Positions 10,754 to 22,347 of a stretch of 64,000 bases of DNA are shown here, one piece after another. The notes under the pieces were generated by a model. The model was given only the letters and a program-made list of their open reading frames with translations. It had not been told where the DNA came from and did not search any database. Both the position numbers and the translations under genes were made by a program. This stretch comes from Asterias rubens (taxonomy: Eukaryota > Echinodermata > Asteroidea > Forcipulatida > Asteriidae), in NCBI RefSeq assembly GCF_902459465.1, contig NC_047066.1:16371047-16435046 (forward strand), given 5' to 3'. The first letter of the stretch is position 1; every line of letters begins with the position of its first letter.

Positions 10754-13421
10754 TGTATTGTTTGTTAGGCTATAACTGAAAAAAGGTTTGAACATAGGTT
10801 GTGAAGTTCTTGGGATATTGTCCCACTTCCGGTTGACATGGAAGTAGAGCTAGGTCAATATGGGGGCCAAATTTTGTTACGGTTATCCTTAATGCTCAAA
10901 GAGTCTCTAAGTAAAAAAGGGTTTGAACATTAGTTGTGCAGTTCTTGAGGTATGGTCCCACTTCCGGTTGACCCTGAAGTAGAGGTCAACAAGGGGACAC
11001 ATTTTTCAAAGTTAATATTTAACACAAAAGAGTGTGCAACTGAAAAAAAAGTTTGAAAATCGGTTGTATAGTTCTTGAGATATGGTCCCACTTCCGGTTG
11101 ACCCGGAAGTAGAGGTCAACATGGGGTCGCGGAAACTGGAACAAGTTTGAAATAGGTTGTATAGGTCTTAAGATCTGGTCCCAATTCAGGTTGACCCGAA
11201 AATAGAGGTCAACATGGGGTCACGGTTTTCCAAAGTAAAAATTTAAAAGGAGTCTATAACTGAAACAAAAAATGAAGATTGATTGTGTAGTATAACTGAA
11301 ACAAAAAATGGGCCAACTTCCGGTTGACCCGGAAGTATACTTCTTGAGATATGGCGCTCTACTAAGATTTACTAATTAAATATGCAAATGAAGATCACAA
11401 GGTTAATTAATTAATCATTTAAAACAAAATTACGTTTAGAGTAAAGCTTATTTTCAAGCTTCAATTTTATATAAGATTTAACTCATTTATCTTTATACTT
11501 TATACACCCCCCCCCCCCCTAAATTAAGAACTTTATATAGTACGTTTTTCGCTTTGGATTCAATTAATACGTGCCTCTCCGTTTATTACAAGGAAATATT
11601 TGTATAATACTTTACGTAGCCTTTTATAAAACGTGTTGAGTGGGTCCCGGTCTGTGTCTGTCCATCACATTCATGATGCACATAATATGTGTTTTCCATC
11701 AAAACGGTTTTTGTGTGGTCATAATGTTCTCACCTCCGGGTCTGTTTATACAGGGCTACTTGTATGATTTCAGATTTCCCCTTACACACAAAACTATCGG
11801 TAGAGACTCTTGTTCAAAAACATTTCCCTTCACTGAATATAAATATTTGTATTTCCCCGGCATAAACCATTTCCGGAAGACGACAACCAATTGTGGGACA
11901 TAGATAACCCTTCCACACCCTCTCCTACCCATTTGTTATTATTATTATTATCTTTTTAGAAAGAGCTGAGTAATTTGATGTTTGTTGCGTTCCCCCTTAC
12001 ATAGTTATAAAATGGTACTCTTCTAAAAATGTTTGGCAAGTCAGTCAACCCGCTGGTGAGTGTAATTTATTCCTCCATGGTGGTGTGAACTAGAAAATAA
12101 CAACAACTAATATCCACAATCTACACATCATAGGTTTTGAAGTAGGCCTGCACCGACCGGACGCAAAATTCGGATATCCCAAAATCCCATCACCGGTTGC
12201 AAAAGTTGACTGATTGCAAGAAGCCACCTCCGATCCCTTAAGTTGACCGATTGCAAAAAGCCATCACCGATCCCTAAAGTTGACCGATTGCAAAAAGCCA
12301 CCACTGATCACTAAAGTTGACCGATTGCAAAAAGCCACCACCGATCACTAAAGTTGACCGCATGCAAAAAGCCATCACCGATCCCTGAAGTTGACCGATT
12401 GCAAAAAGCCATCACCGATCCCTAAAGTTGACCAACTGCAAAAAGCCACCACCGATCCCTAACGTTGACCGATTGCAAAAAGCCACCACCGATCACTAAA
12501 GTTGACCGATTGCAAAAAGCCACCACCGATCACTAAAGTTGACCACCGATTGCAAAAAGCCATCAACGGTCGTGAATATGCATGACCGATCGCTATATAC
12601 CATCACCGATCATGAATATGCATGACCGATCGCTAAAATGGACCACCGATCGTGTTTTATCACCGCTCGCTAAAGTTGATCACCGATCGCATAGGACCAC
12701 CACCGATGACAAATTTGATCACCGGTTGCAAAAGACCATCACCGATGATTAAATGCCTCTTTGGCGTTCCATACTCTATGCGTTACTTATTAACATGTTA
12801 TTATATTTCTGAATAATTACAACAGAATACAATAAATTAATTACCTTATTTCATATTCCACCACCCACCAACAGCACACGTTGACACGGACTAATAACCT
12901 GACGTTCTTGTTGCTGCATGCTGCAGACGAGAGGGAAAGTTACGAATCGCGCGGGCGATACTTGCGCGACAGTGAAAATGACACGCTATTTTGCGATAAT
13001 GGTTTTTGAACAGTGTAAATAACTGTGCTGAATTGCAATGCTGCGCGACCATCGCGCACTAAACAATATCGGCGCGAAACCGGCCTGACCGGGTGGTGCG
13101 ATGATTGTGTTCTGGCTGTTCTGTTAATCGTACTCACCGTGCTGATTAATGACAGCACTGTTTACAGACTACCTCCAAGGTTACAAGCGGCGCCCATGTT
13201 TTCCATTGCGTGAACATTATAACTCAATTGGTCGTCGAAGATGCGAGAGAATAATGAGGCCGGAAAACGCCGAGGTCTCGAATTCAATTCAAATATTTTA
13301 GTGGGAATTTCGTCCTCTTTCTCAAAAACTACGTTACTTACAGGGAGCCGTTTCTCACAATGTTTTAAACTACCAACATCTATCCAATGCTCATATCATA
13401 ACCAAGTAAGTTTGTACACTT
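10754..13421 (-). repeat. Right arm of the 2,668-bp inverted repeat
   Basis: This is the mirror of 6912-9579 with identical length. Differences are isolated substitutions, for example in the first codons of the mirrored 87-codon frame at 11640-11903. The arm ends inside a family A sequence that continues intact to about 13455 on this side only. Confidence 0.9.
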
Positions 13422-13455
13422 ACAATTATTTTGAGTAATTGTCAATAGTGTCCAT
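13235..13455 (+). mobile_element. Family A MITE, second half
   Basis: From GTCGTCGAAGATGCGAGAGA through TACGTTACTT and CATATCATAACCAAG to GAGTAATTGTCAATAGTGTCC: the normal 3' half of family A. The 5' half is replaced by the palindrome arm, so the palindrome junction lies inside a pre-existing family A copy. Confidence 0.7.
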
Positions 13456-14250
13456 TGCTTTTAAAATAATTATGTTAAATTTGTATCGAGGATAAAGAAT
13501 ATTATTTGGTTTTTATCCTTAGAATGGCAAAAACCGTGGGTTCGACCCCCACCTAAATTATAATACGCCGGTGATTTTTTCCATAGAGATCTTGAAAGTA
13601 GTGCTAACACCCATTGGTGTAATGTTAAAACAACAACACATACGTCATTTCCTTTATGGAAAAACAATGAGAACAGAAGGTTCGAACAGAGACAACTGCC
13701 TGTGAGTTTACTGACGAATTTATCCACAAAATGTTCACATGTTCTTGTTTATAATAGAGGACACTCTGGTGCAAAGTGTTTAATGATATTATATAAAGCA
13801 ACTTTGGATCATAAACAGGGATCAGATATCTCTCGAGAATTCGAAAACGAAACAGATGGCCTTGTCAGCAATTATGTTATTTTATATTGACATTAATATT
13901 AGTGTTTAACTGTGTGGTCACACTGTCTCTTCAACATCTGGAAAGGTTTAACTTTGCAAGGTATTAGAACATTATTACAAATGATTAAACTATTTCTGTG
14001 ACATCACTCTATTTTTGAAAGTGTAGATTATTTTTAAGTGTAGATTCGTAACATCAGTTGAGTGTAGATTCCTTCTAAGTTTAAGTAAATAGTTCAGCTT
14101 TAAAATTACTGTCTTTCCAAACTGAACGATAGCATGAAGTGCAACAAAATATAGCTAAAAATATGTTATAAAATTGTTTAAATTTACTAAAACATTTTCC
14201 AGTTTTGAAAAAAAGTCACTTAGTAACTTAAGTTATTGTTAGCTGAGCAA
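13456..14250. other. No gene recognised; possible tRNA-derived SINE relic
   Basis: At 13530-13552 GTGGGTTCGACCCCCAC resembles a Pol III B box, but I find no clear A box or tRNA fold. The rest is AT-rich with repeated GTGTAGATT words near 14020-14070 and 14610. Confidence 0.35.
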
Positions 14251-14251
14251 G

Positions 14252-14400
14252 CAGCTGTTGATTTCACCAAACTCTTCCTAACTTCAGATTAATCTTAGGA
14301 CTTGGGAGGAGTCCCAACCCTGCACTGTAGCATGCAGACCTTAATTAGGACGAGTTACTCGTCTTAACTCGAGATAGGATCAATCATAGCGTTTCGTCAA
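14252..14400. mobile_element. MITE of the GATTTCACAAA family, copy 2 (decayed)
   Basis: GATTTCACCAAACTCTTCCTAAC at the left and TTAGGACGAGTTACTCGTC with ACTCGAGATAGGA at the right match 10131-10285 with many changes. Confidence 0.45.
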
Positions 14401-14905
14401 ATCGCCTGCTGACGTTGTACTCGATATATGCTGCAAGCACTAAAGGATGCCCATTATACTTTGTAAAAATAATTATAAAATGTGACCAACTGTCGTTTGA
14501 CAACTTATACGAAATTAGTTAGACTAAACTATTGTTGTTAAATTGAGAAATATAATTCGTTGAAAGTGTTATAATTACCAATGGGGGAAATAGTTTAAGT
14601 CAGAGAATAAGTGTAGATTCGTAAATACAATCTACTCTTCTTCGGCTCGTACATTCTATTCACTAATCTACACTTTCTCGAGCATTTCAGCACATGGCAC
14701 TCGTGTAAACTGACATGGGCGGGGCATCGCAGGGCAGGGCTAGATGCAATTGGGCCATGCTGGCCTCGTATTAATATTACACGTCGTCATCACTGTATAT
14801 ACTTGAACAGAAGTGCTTGGTTTGGGAAACTGATCAGCCTGTCTGTGATTGGTTGATGAGTAGACAGTGATATCAACGTGGGGTTGATTGATTGGATGTC
14901 TACGT

Positions 14906-14914
14906 TATATAAAA
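14906..14914 (+). promoter_or_regulatory. TATA box of the WAP-domain gene
   Basis: TATATAAAA lies 160 bp before the ATG. Transcription would be expected to start near 14936-14945. Inverted CCAAT boxes (ATTGG) occur at 14848 and 14891. The roughly 130-bp leader has no ATG that would out-compete 15074. Confidence 0.65.
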
Positions 14915-15073
14915 CCGACATGCAACGCCTTGTCGAAACACAAATCTGTTCGTCATTTCCCACCGTATTTCGTTGATTGTGCTAGCCCGGGTTTCTGCAA
15001 TCCTTGCCAGTAAAAAAGTGTGTTTTTGTGTTTCAACTTCTACTATAAAGAAGCAGTTGGTGAATGTGAAATT

Positions 15074-15149
15074 ATGCGTTGGTGCGCAGTCCTCGCTGTC
15101 AGTGTTCTGATTCTAGCCCAGGGGGGTGCTACGCCCAGTTACCTTCCAG
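15074..15149 (+). CDS. Secreted WAP-domain protein, exon 1 (signal peptide)
   Basis: The exon encodes MRWCAVLAVSVLILAQGGAT followed by PSYLP. It has a short charged start, a hydrophobic core and a small-residue region, which is a textbook signal peptide. It ends CAG|GTAAGT at 15149/15150 after one base of a codon. That G joins AA at 16727 to make GAA (Glu), so the phase matches exon 2. The TATA box upstream and a consensus donor support this start. The gene encodes an 85-residue secreted precursor with about 60 mature residues. Its intron (15150-16726) carries a family A MITE and an ACACGTTGCC MITE. Confidence 0.8.
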
Positions 15150-15453
15150 GTAAGTAGCCTAGGCCTGTCTACACGGACGTCTCACTTTTTCCGTGCTGAT
15201 CCCAAACGATTTTTGTCGGATGAATTGCACATATTGGCAACCATTTTGAACTATAAACATTTGGAAAGGTGCACTCGTGTTCGCGCAGCGCACGGCTAAA
15301 GACATGAGGGTAAAACATGACCAAAATAGCTCGGACTAGCCATGGATGCCGCAGGACGACAATGACAGACAAAGACAACGCGTCACCGTAACGTAAACGC
15401 ACAGTAACTGAAGAAGTATGGATATGACACGCACGTGCCCTTATATAAGTTAA

Positions 15454-15820
15454 AGCCACTGGTAATATTGTCAAAACTAGTCTTCTCACTTGGTGAACCT
15501 CAAAATAACAAACCTGTGAAAATTTGACCTCAATAGGTCGTCGAAGTTGCTTAAAGAATATTGGAAGAAAAAAACACCCTTGCTGCACTAAGTTGTGTGC
15601 TTTCAGATGCTTGATTTCGGAACCTCAGCTGAGGTTTTGAAATCGATTAAAATATTTAAGTGAGAAATTACTTCTTTTTCAAAAACTACGTTTCTTCAGA
15701 GGGATTCGTTTCCCATAATGTTTTATACTATCAACAGCTCTCCATTACACGTTACCAAGTAAAATGTTATGCTAACAATATTGTTTTGAGTAATTACCAA
15801 TAGTGTCCATCACTGCCTTA
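15454..15820 (+). mobile_element. Family A MITE in the WAP-gene intron
   Basis: Follows TTAA at 15450. It keeps CTTCTCACTTGGTG, CAAACCTGTGAAAATTTGA, the inner hairpin around CTTGATTTCGGAACCTCAG, AAAACTACGTTTCTTCAGAG and the terminal CCAATAGTGTCCA. It is moderately diverged and lacks part of the left terminus. Confidence 0.75.
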
Positions 15821-15823
15821 TAT

Positions 15824-16207
15824 AAGGAACACGTTGCTTTGGATCGGTCGAGTTGGTCTTTGTAAAGCGTTTGTGACCGTTTGTTATAAAATGCATTATG
15901 ATTAGAAAGATGTTGTAAAAGTAGAAGACAACAATCCATACAAACATGCCTCAGAATCGCACGGTTTTCCTTTTACCTCGTCGACTAACACGGTCGGCCA
16001 TTTATGGAAGTCAAATGTTTGAATCCAACAAATGGCCGACTGTGTTAGTTCGCAAACTAAAGGGAAAACCACGCGATTTCGAGGAAAATTTGTGTGTATC
16101 AATATATTCTACTCTAAAAAGATCTTTCTAACCATATGCATTTTAAAACAAATGGTTACAAATGCTTTTTATAGACCAATTCGTCCGATCCAAGGCAACG
16201 TGTCCCT
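15824..16207. mobile_element. MITE, ACACGTTGCC family, copy 2 (near full length)
   Basis: The left end AAGGAACACGTTGC and the right end GGCAACGTGTCCCT then TTAA (16208-16211) are inverted. The central hairpin CACGGTCGGCCATTTATGG has its complement near 16030-16045. It directly follows the family A copy. Confidence 0.8.
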
Positions 16208-16726
16208 TTAAGACACACGAGTCAACAAGCACTGGGGGAACACCCCCCCCCCGCCCCAAGGATTTATATCAATGACGGGACACGTGGTCTAATCTTATGC
16301 CAATGCAAAACTTGAACCTCGTTATAGAGGTCTCCCAATCTTTTAGGGGGAGGGGTGCAAATCTGTTAACGGTTGAACCCTTTCGACGTGGGGTCCGGGC
16401 CCGCGTCAGTGCCCGGGAAAATTCTGCGTTCTAGATGCTCTGTGTTGCAATCTTGGGCCAATTTTGTGAGGGGACATTTGATCTAGTGTCCCCACCCTTC
16501 AACAAGTGATGTCATCCGTTGCCCCCAGGATTGATGGTGGGACACTGCAATGCTTTGTGCTTCAAGATAAAGGTGGTCAAAAACATAAAACATCAAGGGG
16601 ACATTTAACAATATGGTGTCCCCCCCCCCCCATTGACGCACATGCGCATGCCCGTCCATGAAGGGCAATCTGAGCTTATTTTATTTCTAAAAACCTGACT
16701 TTTACAAATGTTTCTCTGTGATACAG

Positions 16727-16908
16727 AATGGATCCATAACGGCACATGTCCTGAAATGACTCACCCTGTGTTTGACGACGTCATCGGAGCCGTGCCATGT
16801 CCACTAAGTTGCAACAGCATTTTAGTCGACAACGACTGTGATGTCACCGAGAAATGCTGCCGGACCCCGTGTAACCCAAACAGCTGGAAATGCATCACTC
16901 CCTTGTAG
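16727..16908 (+). CDS. Secreted WAP-domain protein, exon 2 (four-disulfide core)
   Basis: The acceptor is CTGTGATACAG|AATGG. The 60-residue exon product has eight cysteines in WAP order: GTCP, then VPCPLSC, a spacer to DNDC, then EKCC, RTPC and WKC, stopping at TAG 16906-16908. The KCC pair and the Asp before Cys are hallmarks of the whey acidic protein/elafin fold. Proteins of this type commonly act outside the cell as serine-protease inhibitors or antimicrobial factors. Which role applies here cannot be told from sequence. The domain is single and near minimal length, with no other module, so this is a small stand-alone WAP protein. I see no canonical AATAAA in the next 300 bases, so the 3' end of the mRNA is not placed. 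Confidence 0.82.
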
Positions 16909-16909
16909 C

Positions 16910-17437
16910 CGCAGCACGACCGTATAGAAAACCACAACTACAGAACCCACAAGTTCAACAACCTAAATGAGCAAATTTATTCCCACCTTGTGAGTCAAAT
17001 GAACAAGATTTCCGGCCAGCATTGTCTGAAGATAGCTTTGCATGGTGTGGATAAATGTCCCCGTTTTGGTTTACATTATTTTGTTCATTTAATTTTCATT
17101 AATTATTTCATTAATCTGTCCTTGACTGGCTTTGACTTGAATACTTGTACTGAAATTGTTTTTTATTCGCATTTGTTTAATTACATTGAAAAACATGTTG
17201 ATTGAATTGAATTTAATTGAATTGAATATGAAGAAACTATAAATAATTGAAAACTTGCGCGTGCGACCATGTGTAAATCTATTTTGCGGGAGTGTTGGTT
17301 TTGCCTAGGGTGGCATTTACCTCCTGAAGACGAGTAGAGTGTACTACTGTTCGAAATGTCGAGACCAAACTGGCTCTTCCTTAAACCACATTGCCTAGAG
17401 TCGTCTTTGTGCAATCTTATAGTTTTTGACTAATTTG
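16910..17437. other. 3' flank of the WAP gene
   Basis: Likely contains the 3' UTR. The AT-rich word TTGAATTGAATTTAATTGAAT near 17200 is low complexity. No further exon is recognised. Confidence 0.4.
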
Positions 17438-17582
17438 AAGGCACTGTTCACGTTTGGTAATTAGTCATAATATACATTAGCATAACATAACTTGGTATAA
17501 CGAGCAACGTAGAGCTGTTGAAAGTACAACATATTGTGAGAAACAACTCCCTCTGAAGTAACGTAGTTTTTGAGAAAGAATT
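17438..17582 (-). mobile_element. Family A MITE, partial
   Basis: Starts AAGGCACTGTTCACGTTTGG and keeps TTGTGAGAAACAACTCCCTC and GAAGTAACGTAGTTTTTGAG. The distal half is missing. Confidence 0.65.
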
Positions 17583-17698
17583 GGGTTCATAACCCTTTTC
17601 TTGATATAGTGAAGGTAAAAGTTAGAGCAGATTCAGGGTCAGGTTTAAACCCATTTTGAGAGTCAGTTTCAGAATAAAGATAAGCTTTATCTTCTTAA

Positions 17699-18079
17699 AG
17701 GTAGCGGACACTATTGGTAATTACTCAAAATAATTATTAGCATAAAACCTTACTTGGTAACGAGTAATGGGGAGGTTTATAGTATAAAACATTGTGAGAA
17801 ACGGCTCCATCTGAAGTAACGTAGTTTCAGAAAAATAAGTAATTTTCCACGAACTTGATTTCGAGACCTCAGATTTAGAATTTTGAGGTTTCGAAATCAA
17901 CCATATAAAAGCACACAACTTCAAGTGACAATGGTGTTTTTTTCTTTCATTATTGTCTCGCAACTTGGACGACCGATTGAGCTCAAATTTTCACAAGTTT
18001 GTTATGTAATGCATATGTTGAGCTACACCAAGTGAGAAGGCTGGTCTTTGACTATTATTACCAATAGTGTCTAGGGTCT
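17699..18079 (-). mobile_element. Family A MITE, full length, TTAA on both sides
   Basis: TTAA at 17695-17698 and 18080-18083 flank a 381-bp copy with terminal inverted repeats (AGGTAGCGGACACTATTGG against CCAATAGTGTCTAGGGTCT). Internal arms GAGACCTCAGATTTAGAA and its complement form a hairpin. Confidence 0.85.
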
Positions 18080-18084
18080 TTAAG

Positions 18085-18785
18085 CCCTTTTCACAACCTA
18101 CGCTCTGTTTCCCGAGAGTGTTCTAACCCCACCGCCACCCCATCAACCGTTCTCACTATCCCACTTCGGTAACTCCCGCGAGCACTTTTTCCCAGGAATA
18201 TGCACAGTCGTTTCACACTAACGACCAAACCCCAGGAAATGTGGTAAACAGGTCGGCCCATCATGATACAGGTCAGCCCATGCTGAAGTTACCAATGTTT
18301 GTGCACGGAAGTCCATTCTCTCAATGCCACGCGCGCATGCTGTTGTTAACGGCGGCCAGATGCAAATTTCCTTGCCACATGCGACCAAAAATGGCGGCAC
18401 ATTCGTGTATTTGTGCGTTTTATACAAATATTTGTGTGTTTACGGCGGAAAAGAAATCTTGTTGTGGCAGTATTTTAATGACATGCAGTATAACAATCGG
18501 ATGGGTTTGTCGTACGGTTTCATGGCACTTGCTGGAAGTATGGTCAAAGGTCAATGTTGTCTGACAAGAAAAGCGGCCTCTGGGTGGAGCAAGTTGCTAG
18601 TAATAGCTAGAAAATGGGAAAGGGAGCTCTTTACTTTGCGACAGTTTTTTCTTTGAGAACTGTAGTTAAATGGACTTTTGTGTCCGTGTTTTACCCAGAG
18701 ATTTGTGCATTCATATACATTTTTGCCTGTTCACTCTATAGTTATTTCCCGGAACTTTTGGTCAAACTGTTCACATTTGGTCAAT
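18085..18785. other. No gene recognised
   Basis: Overlapping open frames (18241-18656) lack splice context and recognisable motifs. CCCTTTTCACA near 18085 and CCCTGTTCACACTAGAATAA near 18985 may be ends of a decayed element that encloses the next MITE. Confidence 0.35.
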
Positions 18786-18786
18786 C

Positions 18787-18985
18787 TGGGCCCAATTTCA
18801 TGGCTCCTGCCTACCGCCGAATTCTGCGCTTACGATCACGATTCCCCGTTTACGTGCAAGCGTTGAATTTCTGCGCTCGCCTTTGCCGCTAACCCGTGAA
18901 ATACGCTTGCCGTAAGCACAGAATTCCCTGCTTCCGTAGGCGCCGATTCTGTGCTTACGGTAAGCAGAGCCATGAAATTGGGCCC
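18787..18985. mobile_element. Palindromic MITE, TIR GGGCCCAATTTCATGGCTC, copy 1
   Basis: The left GGGCCCAATTTCATGGCTC and the right GAGCCATGAAATTGGGCCC are perfect complements. Inner arms carry CGAATTCTGCGCTTACG and CGTAAGCACAGAATTC. Another copy is at 51285-51817 and a relic is near 3760. Confidence 0.85.
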
Positions 18986-19412
18986 TGTTCACACTAGAAT
19001 AATACCGGGAACAAATGTTTTCCAAGGAAATAGCCCTGAATGGCATTTTGACAATAAGTTTTTCCCTTACATTGTACATGTACACATGGTATGGAAAATA
19101 AACCTGAAAACTGAACCTGGAAGGATTGCTTATAATGACCATGATGTTAGGACAAAGGTTGCTTTGACGTTATTACTTTGGTATGATTAAAACTTAGTCC
19201 TTGTATTGTTGCAGTCATGTCTGCACCCTTTATTATTAGCTCAGTTGAAATATAATGTGATGTGATGTGATCATATAGCTGTGACCAAGTTGTAAACACA
19301 TAATCTTAGATCTTCAAAACGTAGAATTTATGTTTGACAGTCAAGTTTTAAAAATGGGGTTTAGTTTTCACCATAACGTCGAAAGTTTTTCACGGTGAAT
19401 TATTCAGGTTAA

Positions 19413-19791
19413 AGACAGTGGACACTATTGGTAATTGTCAAAGACTAGTCTTCACAGTTGGTGTATCTCAACATATGCATAAAATAACAAACCTGTGAAA
19501 ATTTGAGCTCAATCGGTCGTCGAATTTGCGAGATAATAGTGAGGGAAAAAACACCCTTGTCACATGAAGTTGTGTGCTTTCTGATGCTTGATTTCGAGAC
19601 CTCAAATTCTAAACTTGAGGTCTCGAAATCAAATTCGTGGAAAATTACTTCTTTCTCGAAAACTACGTCACTTCAGAGGGAGCTGTTTCTCACAATGTTT
19701 TATACCATCAACCTCTCCCCATTACTTGTAATCAAGAAAAGGTTTTATGATGATAATTATTTTGAGTAATTACCAATAGTGTCCACTGCCT
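19413..19791 (+). mobile_element. Family A MITE, full length, TTAA on both sides
   Basis: TTAA at 19409-19412 and 19792-19795. The 379-bp copy is one of the best preserved, with AGACAGTGGACACTATTGG at the left and CCAATAGTGTCCACTGCCT at the right. Confidence 0.88.
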
Positions 19792-19869
19792 TTAAGCATC
19801 ATGTTAAATAGATCAAACAGCTGGTTTGGATGTTGGTATTGTCATTTATGAGCTAACAACTATTAACAT

Positions 19870-20117
19870 AATTTTTGAAATTACAAACAATGTTAGCTTA
19901 CAATACAATTATCTACATCTGTTTTCATGAATAAACAAGCAATCGAAGAGTGTTGTCATCACAATGGTCAATCTAGGTTAATGATCAATTTCAAAAGTTT
20001 GTCACTATTGGTAATAAAAAAAAATTCAAATCACAAACAATGATTGCTTACAAGATCAATTATCTACATCTGTTTTCATGAATAAACAAGCAATCGAGGA
20101 GTGTTTGCATCACATGG
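19870..20117 (+). repeat. Direct duplication of about 95 bp
   Basis: The blocks ending in CATGAATAAACAAGCAATCG at about 19945 and 20095 are preceded by the same TTATCTACATCTGTTTT and by ACAAACAATG. The offset is roughly 154 bp. Confidence 0.7.
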
Positions 20118-20119
20118 AT

Positions 20120-21185
20120 TATAGTTACATTTCTAAAAGTGATCACGATCACGATGTGCGAGCTGATTATAACGGGGAGTTCTCTACCAAAAAACGCTCT
20201 CTGAACCACATTTGCCTCAACAAATCTGTATCCATGCAATCTTGTAGCTATGGCACATTATTTTACATTGTTATTAGCAAACATGACCCCAATTTGACCT
20301 CTTGCTTTCGGTCCAAACAAGAAACTTAAGTTTGAAAAAGGTAATTCCTGAACTATGTGGTGTTAGATACGCATTAGGTTCCAATAGCACATATGTGTCA
20401 CATAGAATGAAGGTTAGTGGCAGATTCAGAGTCAGACTTTAATAGTCAACATTATCAGAATGAAGATCAATTCAGATTGTTGCAGCACACTTAAAGTCAA
20501 ATTGGTGGCCTCTGAAAGTTGAATGGTTTTCTATTTCAAACTCATGCTGAATAACAGAGCGATTAAACAACATGGATGAGCTTTGTGACTGTATTTTACT
20601 TTGTCATAAACATGTAGGATTTTTACACGAATTTTGTTCATCTTAAAGTCACGCTTATCTTATGTCTACCATCAAACACAATAGCTTAATATAAGTAATT
20701 AATTGACTCAGTTATAATGACATGAATAATTAAGCACATTTAGAGACCACATTCTCGAAAGTATATGCGTCCGATCGTAAAACTTTGTTTCGCCTTTTCA
20801 CTTTTGTGATTCACCCCCCCCCCCCCCCCCCCCGTATGACAAACTGTGTGCAAACTTTGTTTGATAGCGCCCTCTAATGAATCCTCCTCCTCAAGCCCAC
20901 GTTAGTAGCGGGCTTTCGATTTTTCGGGACGGAGCACACAGGAAGGGAGAGAACATAACACAGTGCTCCCGTCCTGTATGTTGTGGACCGCAAGGTGATA
21001 AAGAATTAATTCGAGACCCAGTCCTGTGAGGGTCCTTTTATTTTCAGTCCCCCATCGCCTAAATATCGGAACTTTTGTGAGGTTGGCATTCCCCAACCTA
21101 GCCCCCTGTGCCTGGCCATTCTCGGGACATTTTGAAGTCAGATATGATTTTTAGGATCTCTCGCACGACGAGAACGGGGCTTGAA
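20120..21185. other. No gene recognised; C-run and MITE relic
   Basis: A run of about 18 C lies at 20815-20833. At 20905-20935 GGGCTTTCGATTTTTCGGGACGG resembles the terminus of the MITE at 23957-24118. No exon is seen. Confidence 0.4.
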
Positions 21186-21188
21186 TTA

Positions 21189-21281
21189 GGGAATAACAGT
21201 GCGAGTACCCGGTCTTTAGCGCCAGCCACCAACCAGGTCATTAACACGCAGTGAAGACCGGGTACTCGCACTGTTATTCCC
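21189..21281. repeat. Perfect hairpin, 28-bp arms, 37-bp loop
   Basis: GGGAATAACAGTGCGAGTAC plus CCGGTCTT at the left is exactly reversed at the right (AAGACCGG, then GTACTCGCACTGTTATTCCC). It is probably a small foldback MITE. Confidence 0.8.
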
Positions 21282-21479
21282 ATTAATAAATACCTTTTTT
21301 AGCTAATTAAACGGCTAAAATTGTCCAAATTTTGTGATTTTTCTCTCGGCGGTACTTCCAGACACATTCAGGGCCAGATTTGAGCTTTTGATGGTTCCCA
21401 TCTCTTTCATACGTTAATCACAATACTGATCTTTGAGACCAGTGACTCTTTTATATAATGATTTGTTCAGCACCTTCAC

Positions 21480-22186
21480 TAGTCTGGTTCCCTGACCAAA
21501 GAGTCCTTGACGTCTCTTGTTAAAAATCTTAGGTCAGGTATCACCCACGGTTAAAAATTGAGCATGACGCAACTTGTCAGGGTCGGGGGTCATCTCCAGG
21601 GAAACCATGTCTGCACGTACTACTAGTTGCGATAACGTAACCCTCCTCCCAACGGCCGCCAGGCCGGAGGGTTACGAGATTATTTTGATCGTCAATTAAT
21701 TACAATCTGGTTCAACACGTATAATTTCGACAGCTAGTCACCAGATTTTGCCCCATTTTTTACTACTTTTAAAAATCATGAAACTTTAATCCTCAATCAA
21801 TGTCAAATGAACACTCAAGTCAAAACATTGAAAAAATATTTTTGAAGAAAAAGGACAAAAACTTACCAGATCCCGGAGCGATTTCCCAGGTTTATATGTT
21901 TTGAACTTGTCGCATCGCTTTGAAAACGCTTTATTTAGGCACAACGCCTGCATTGGCAATAACTGGCATAAAAACTCCTGGATCTACGGCCGACAGGACT
22001 GACATTACGAGTCCGTACCGAACATCAACGATACTGTCCGAATGTTGACGACAACACGTTCGGAACATTTCGGATAACTTCGAAAGAGGAGGAATTCCTC
22101 CTTTTTGGTCACGTGATTTGGGGTGATACCGGACCCTAAATTCGACACAGCCTAGTCGGAGATTTTTGGGTCTGGGAACCAGACTA
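21480..22186. mobile_element. Non-autonomous DNA transposon, perfect 9-bp target duplication
   Basis: The terminal inverted repeats are TAGTCTGGTTCCCTGACC (left) and the complement of GGGTCTGGGAACCAGACTA (right). The flanks are CACCTTCAC at 21471-21479 and again at 22187-22195. A 9-bp duplication is characteristic of Mutator-like elements (MULEs). The 707-bp interior has no long frame. Its termini do not match the large MULE downstream. Confidence 0.85.
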
Positions 22187-22347
22187 CACCTTCACTGGGG
22201 TCAAAGGAGGCAAATGATAGGACGATGGCTGTTACTTTGCGCATTAAAACGTGCACATGAGCTCAGCGTCAGTTTATACACACGCGCACTCAAAATTGAT
22301 ACATTTTCAGCGCGCGTACGCGCAAGTGCGTGAAGTTGCAATGAAAC

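Noticed and set aside
18241..18656. Overlapping 107- and 110-codon plus-strand frames
   Set aside because: Two frames open over the same DNA, with no splice sites or recognisable residues.
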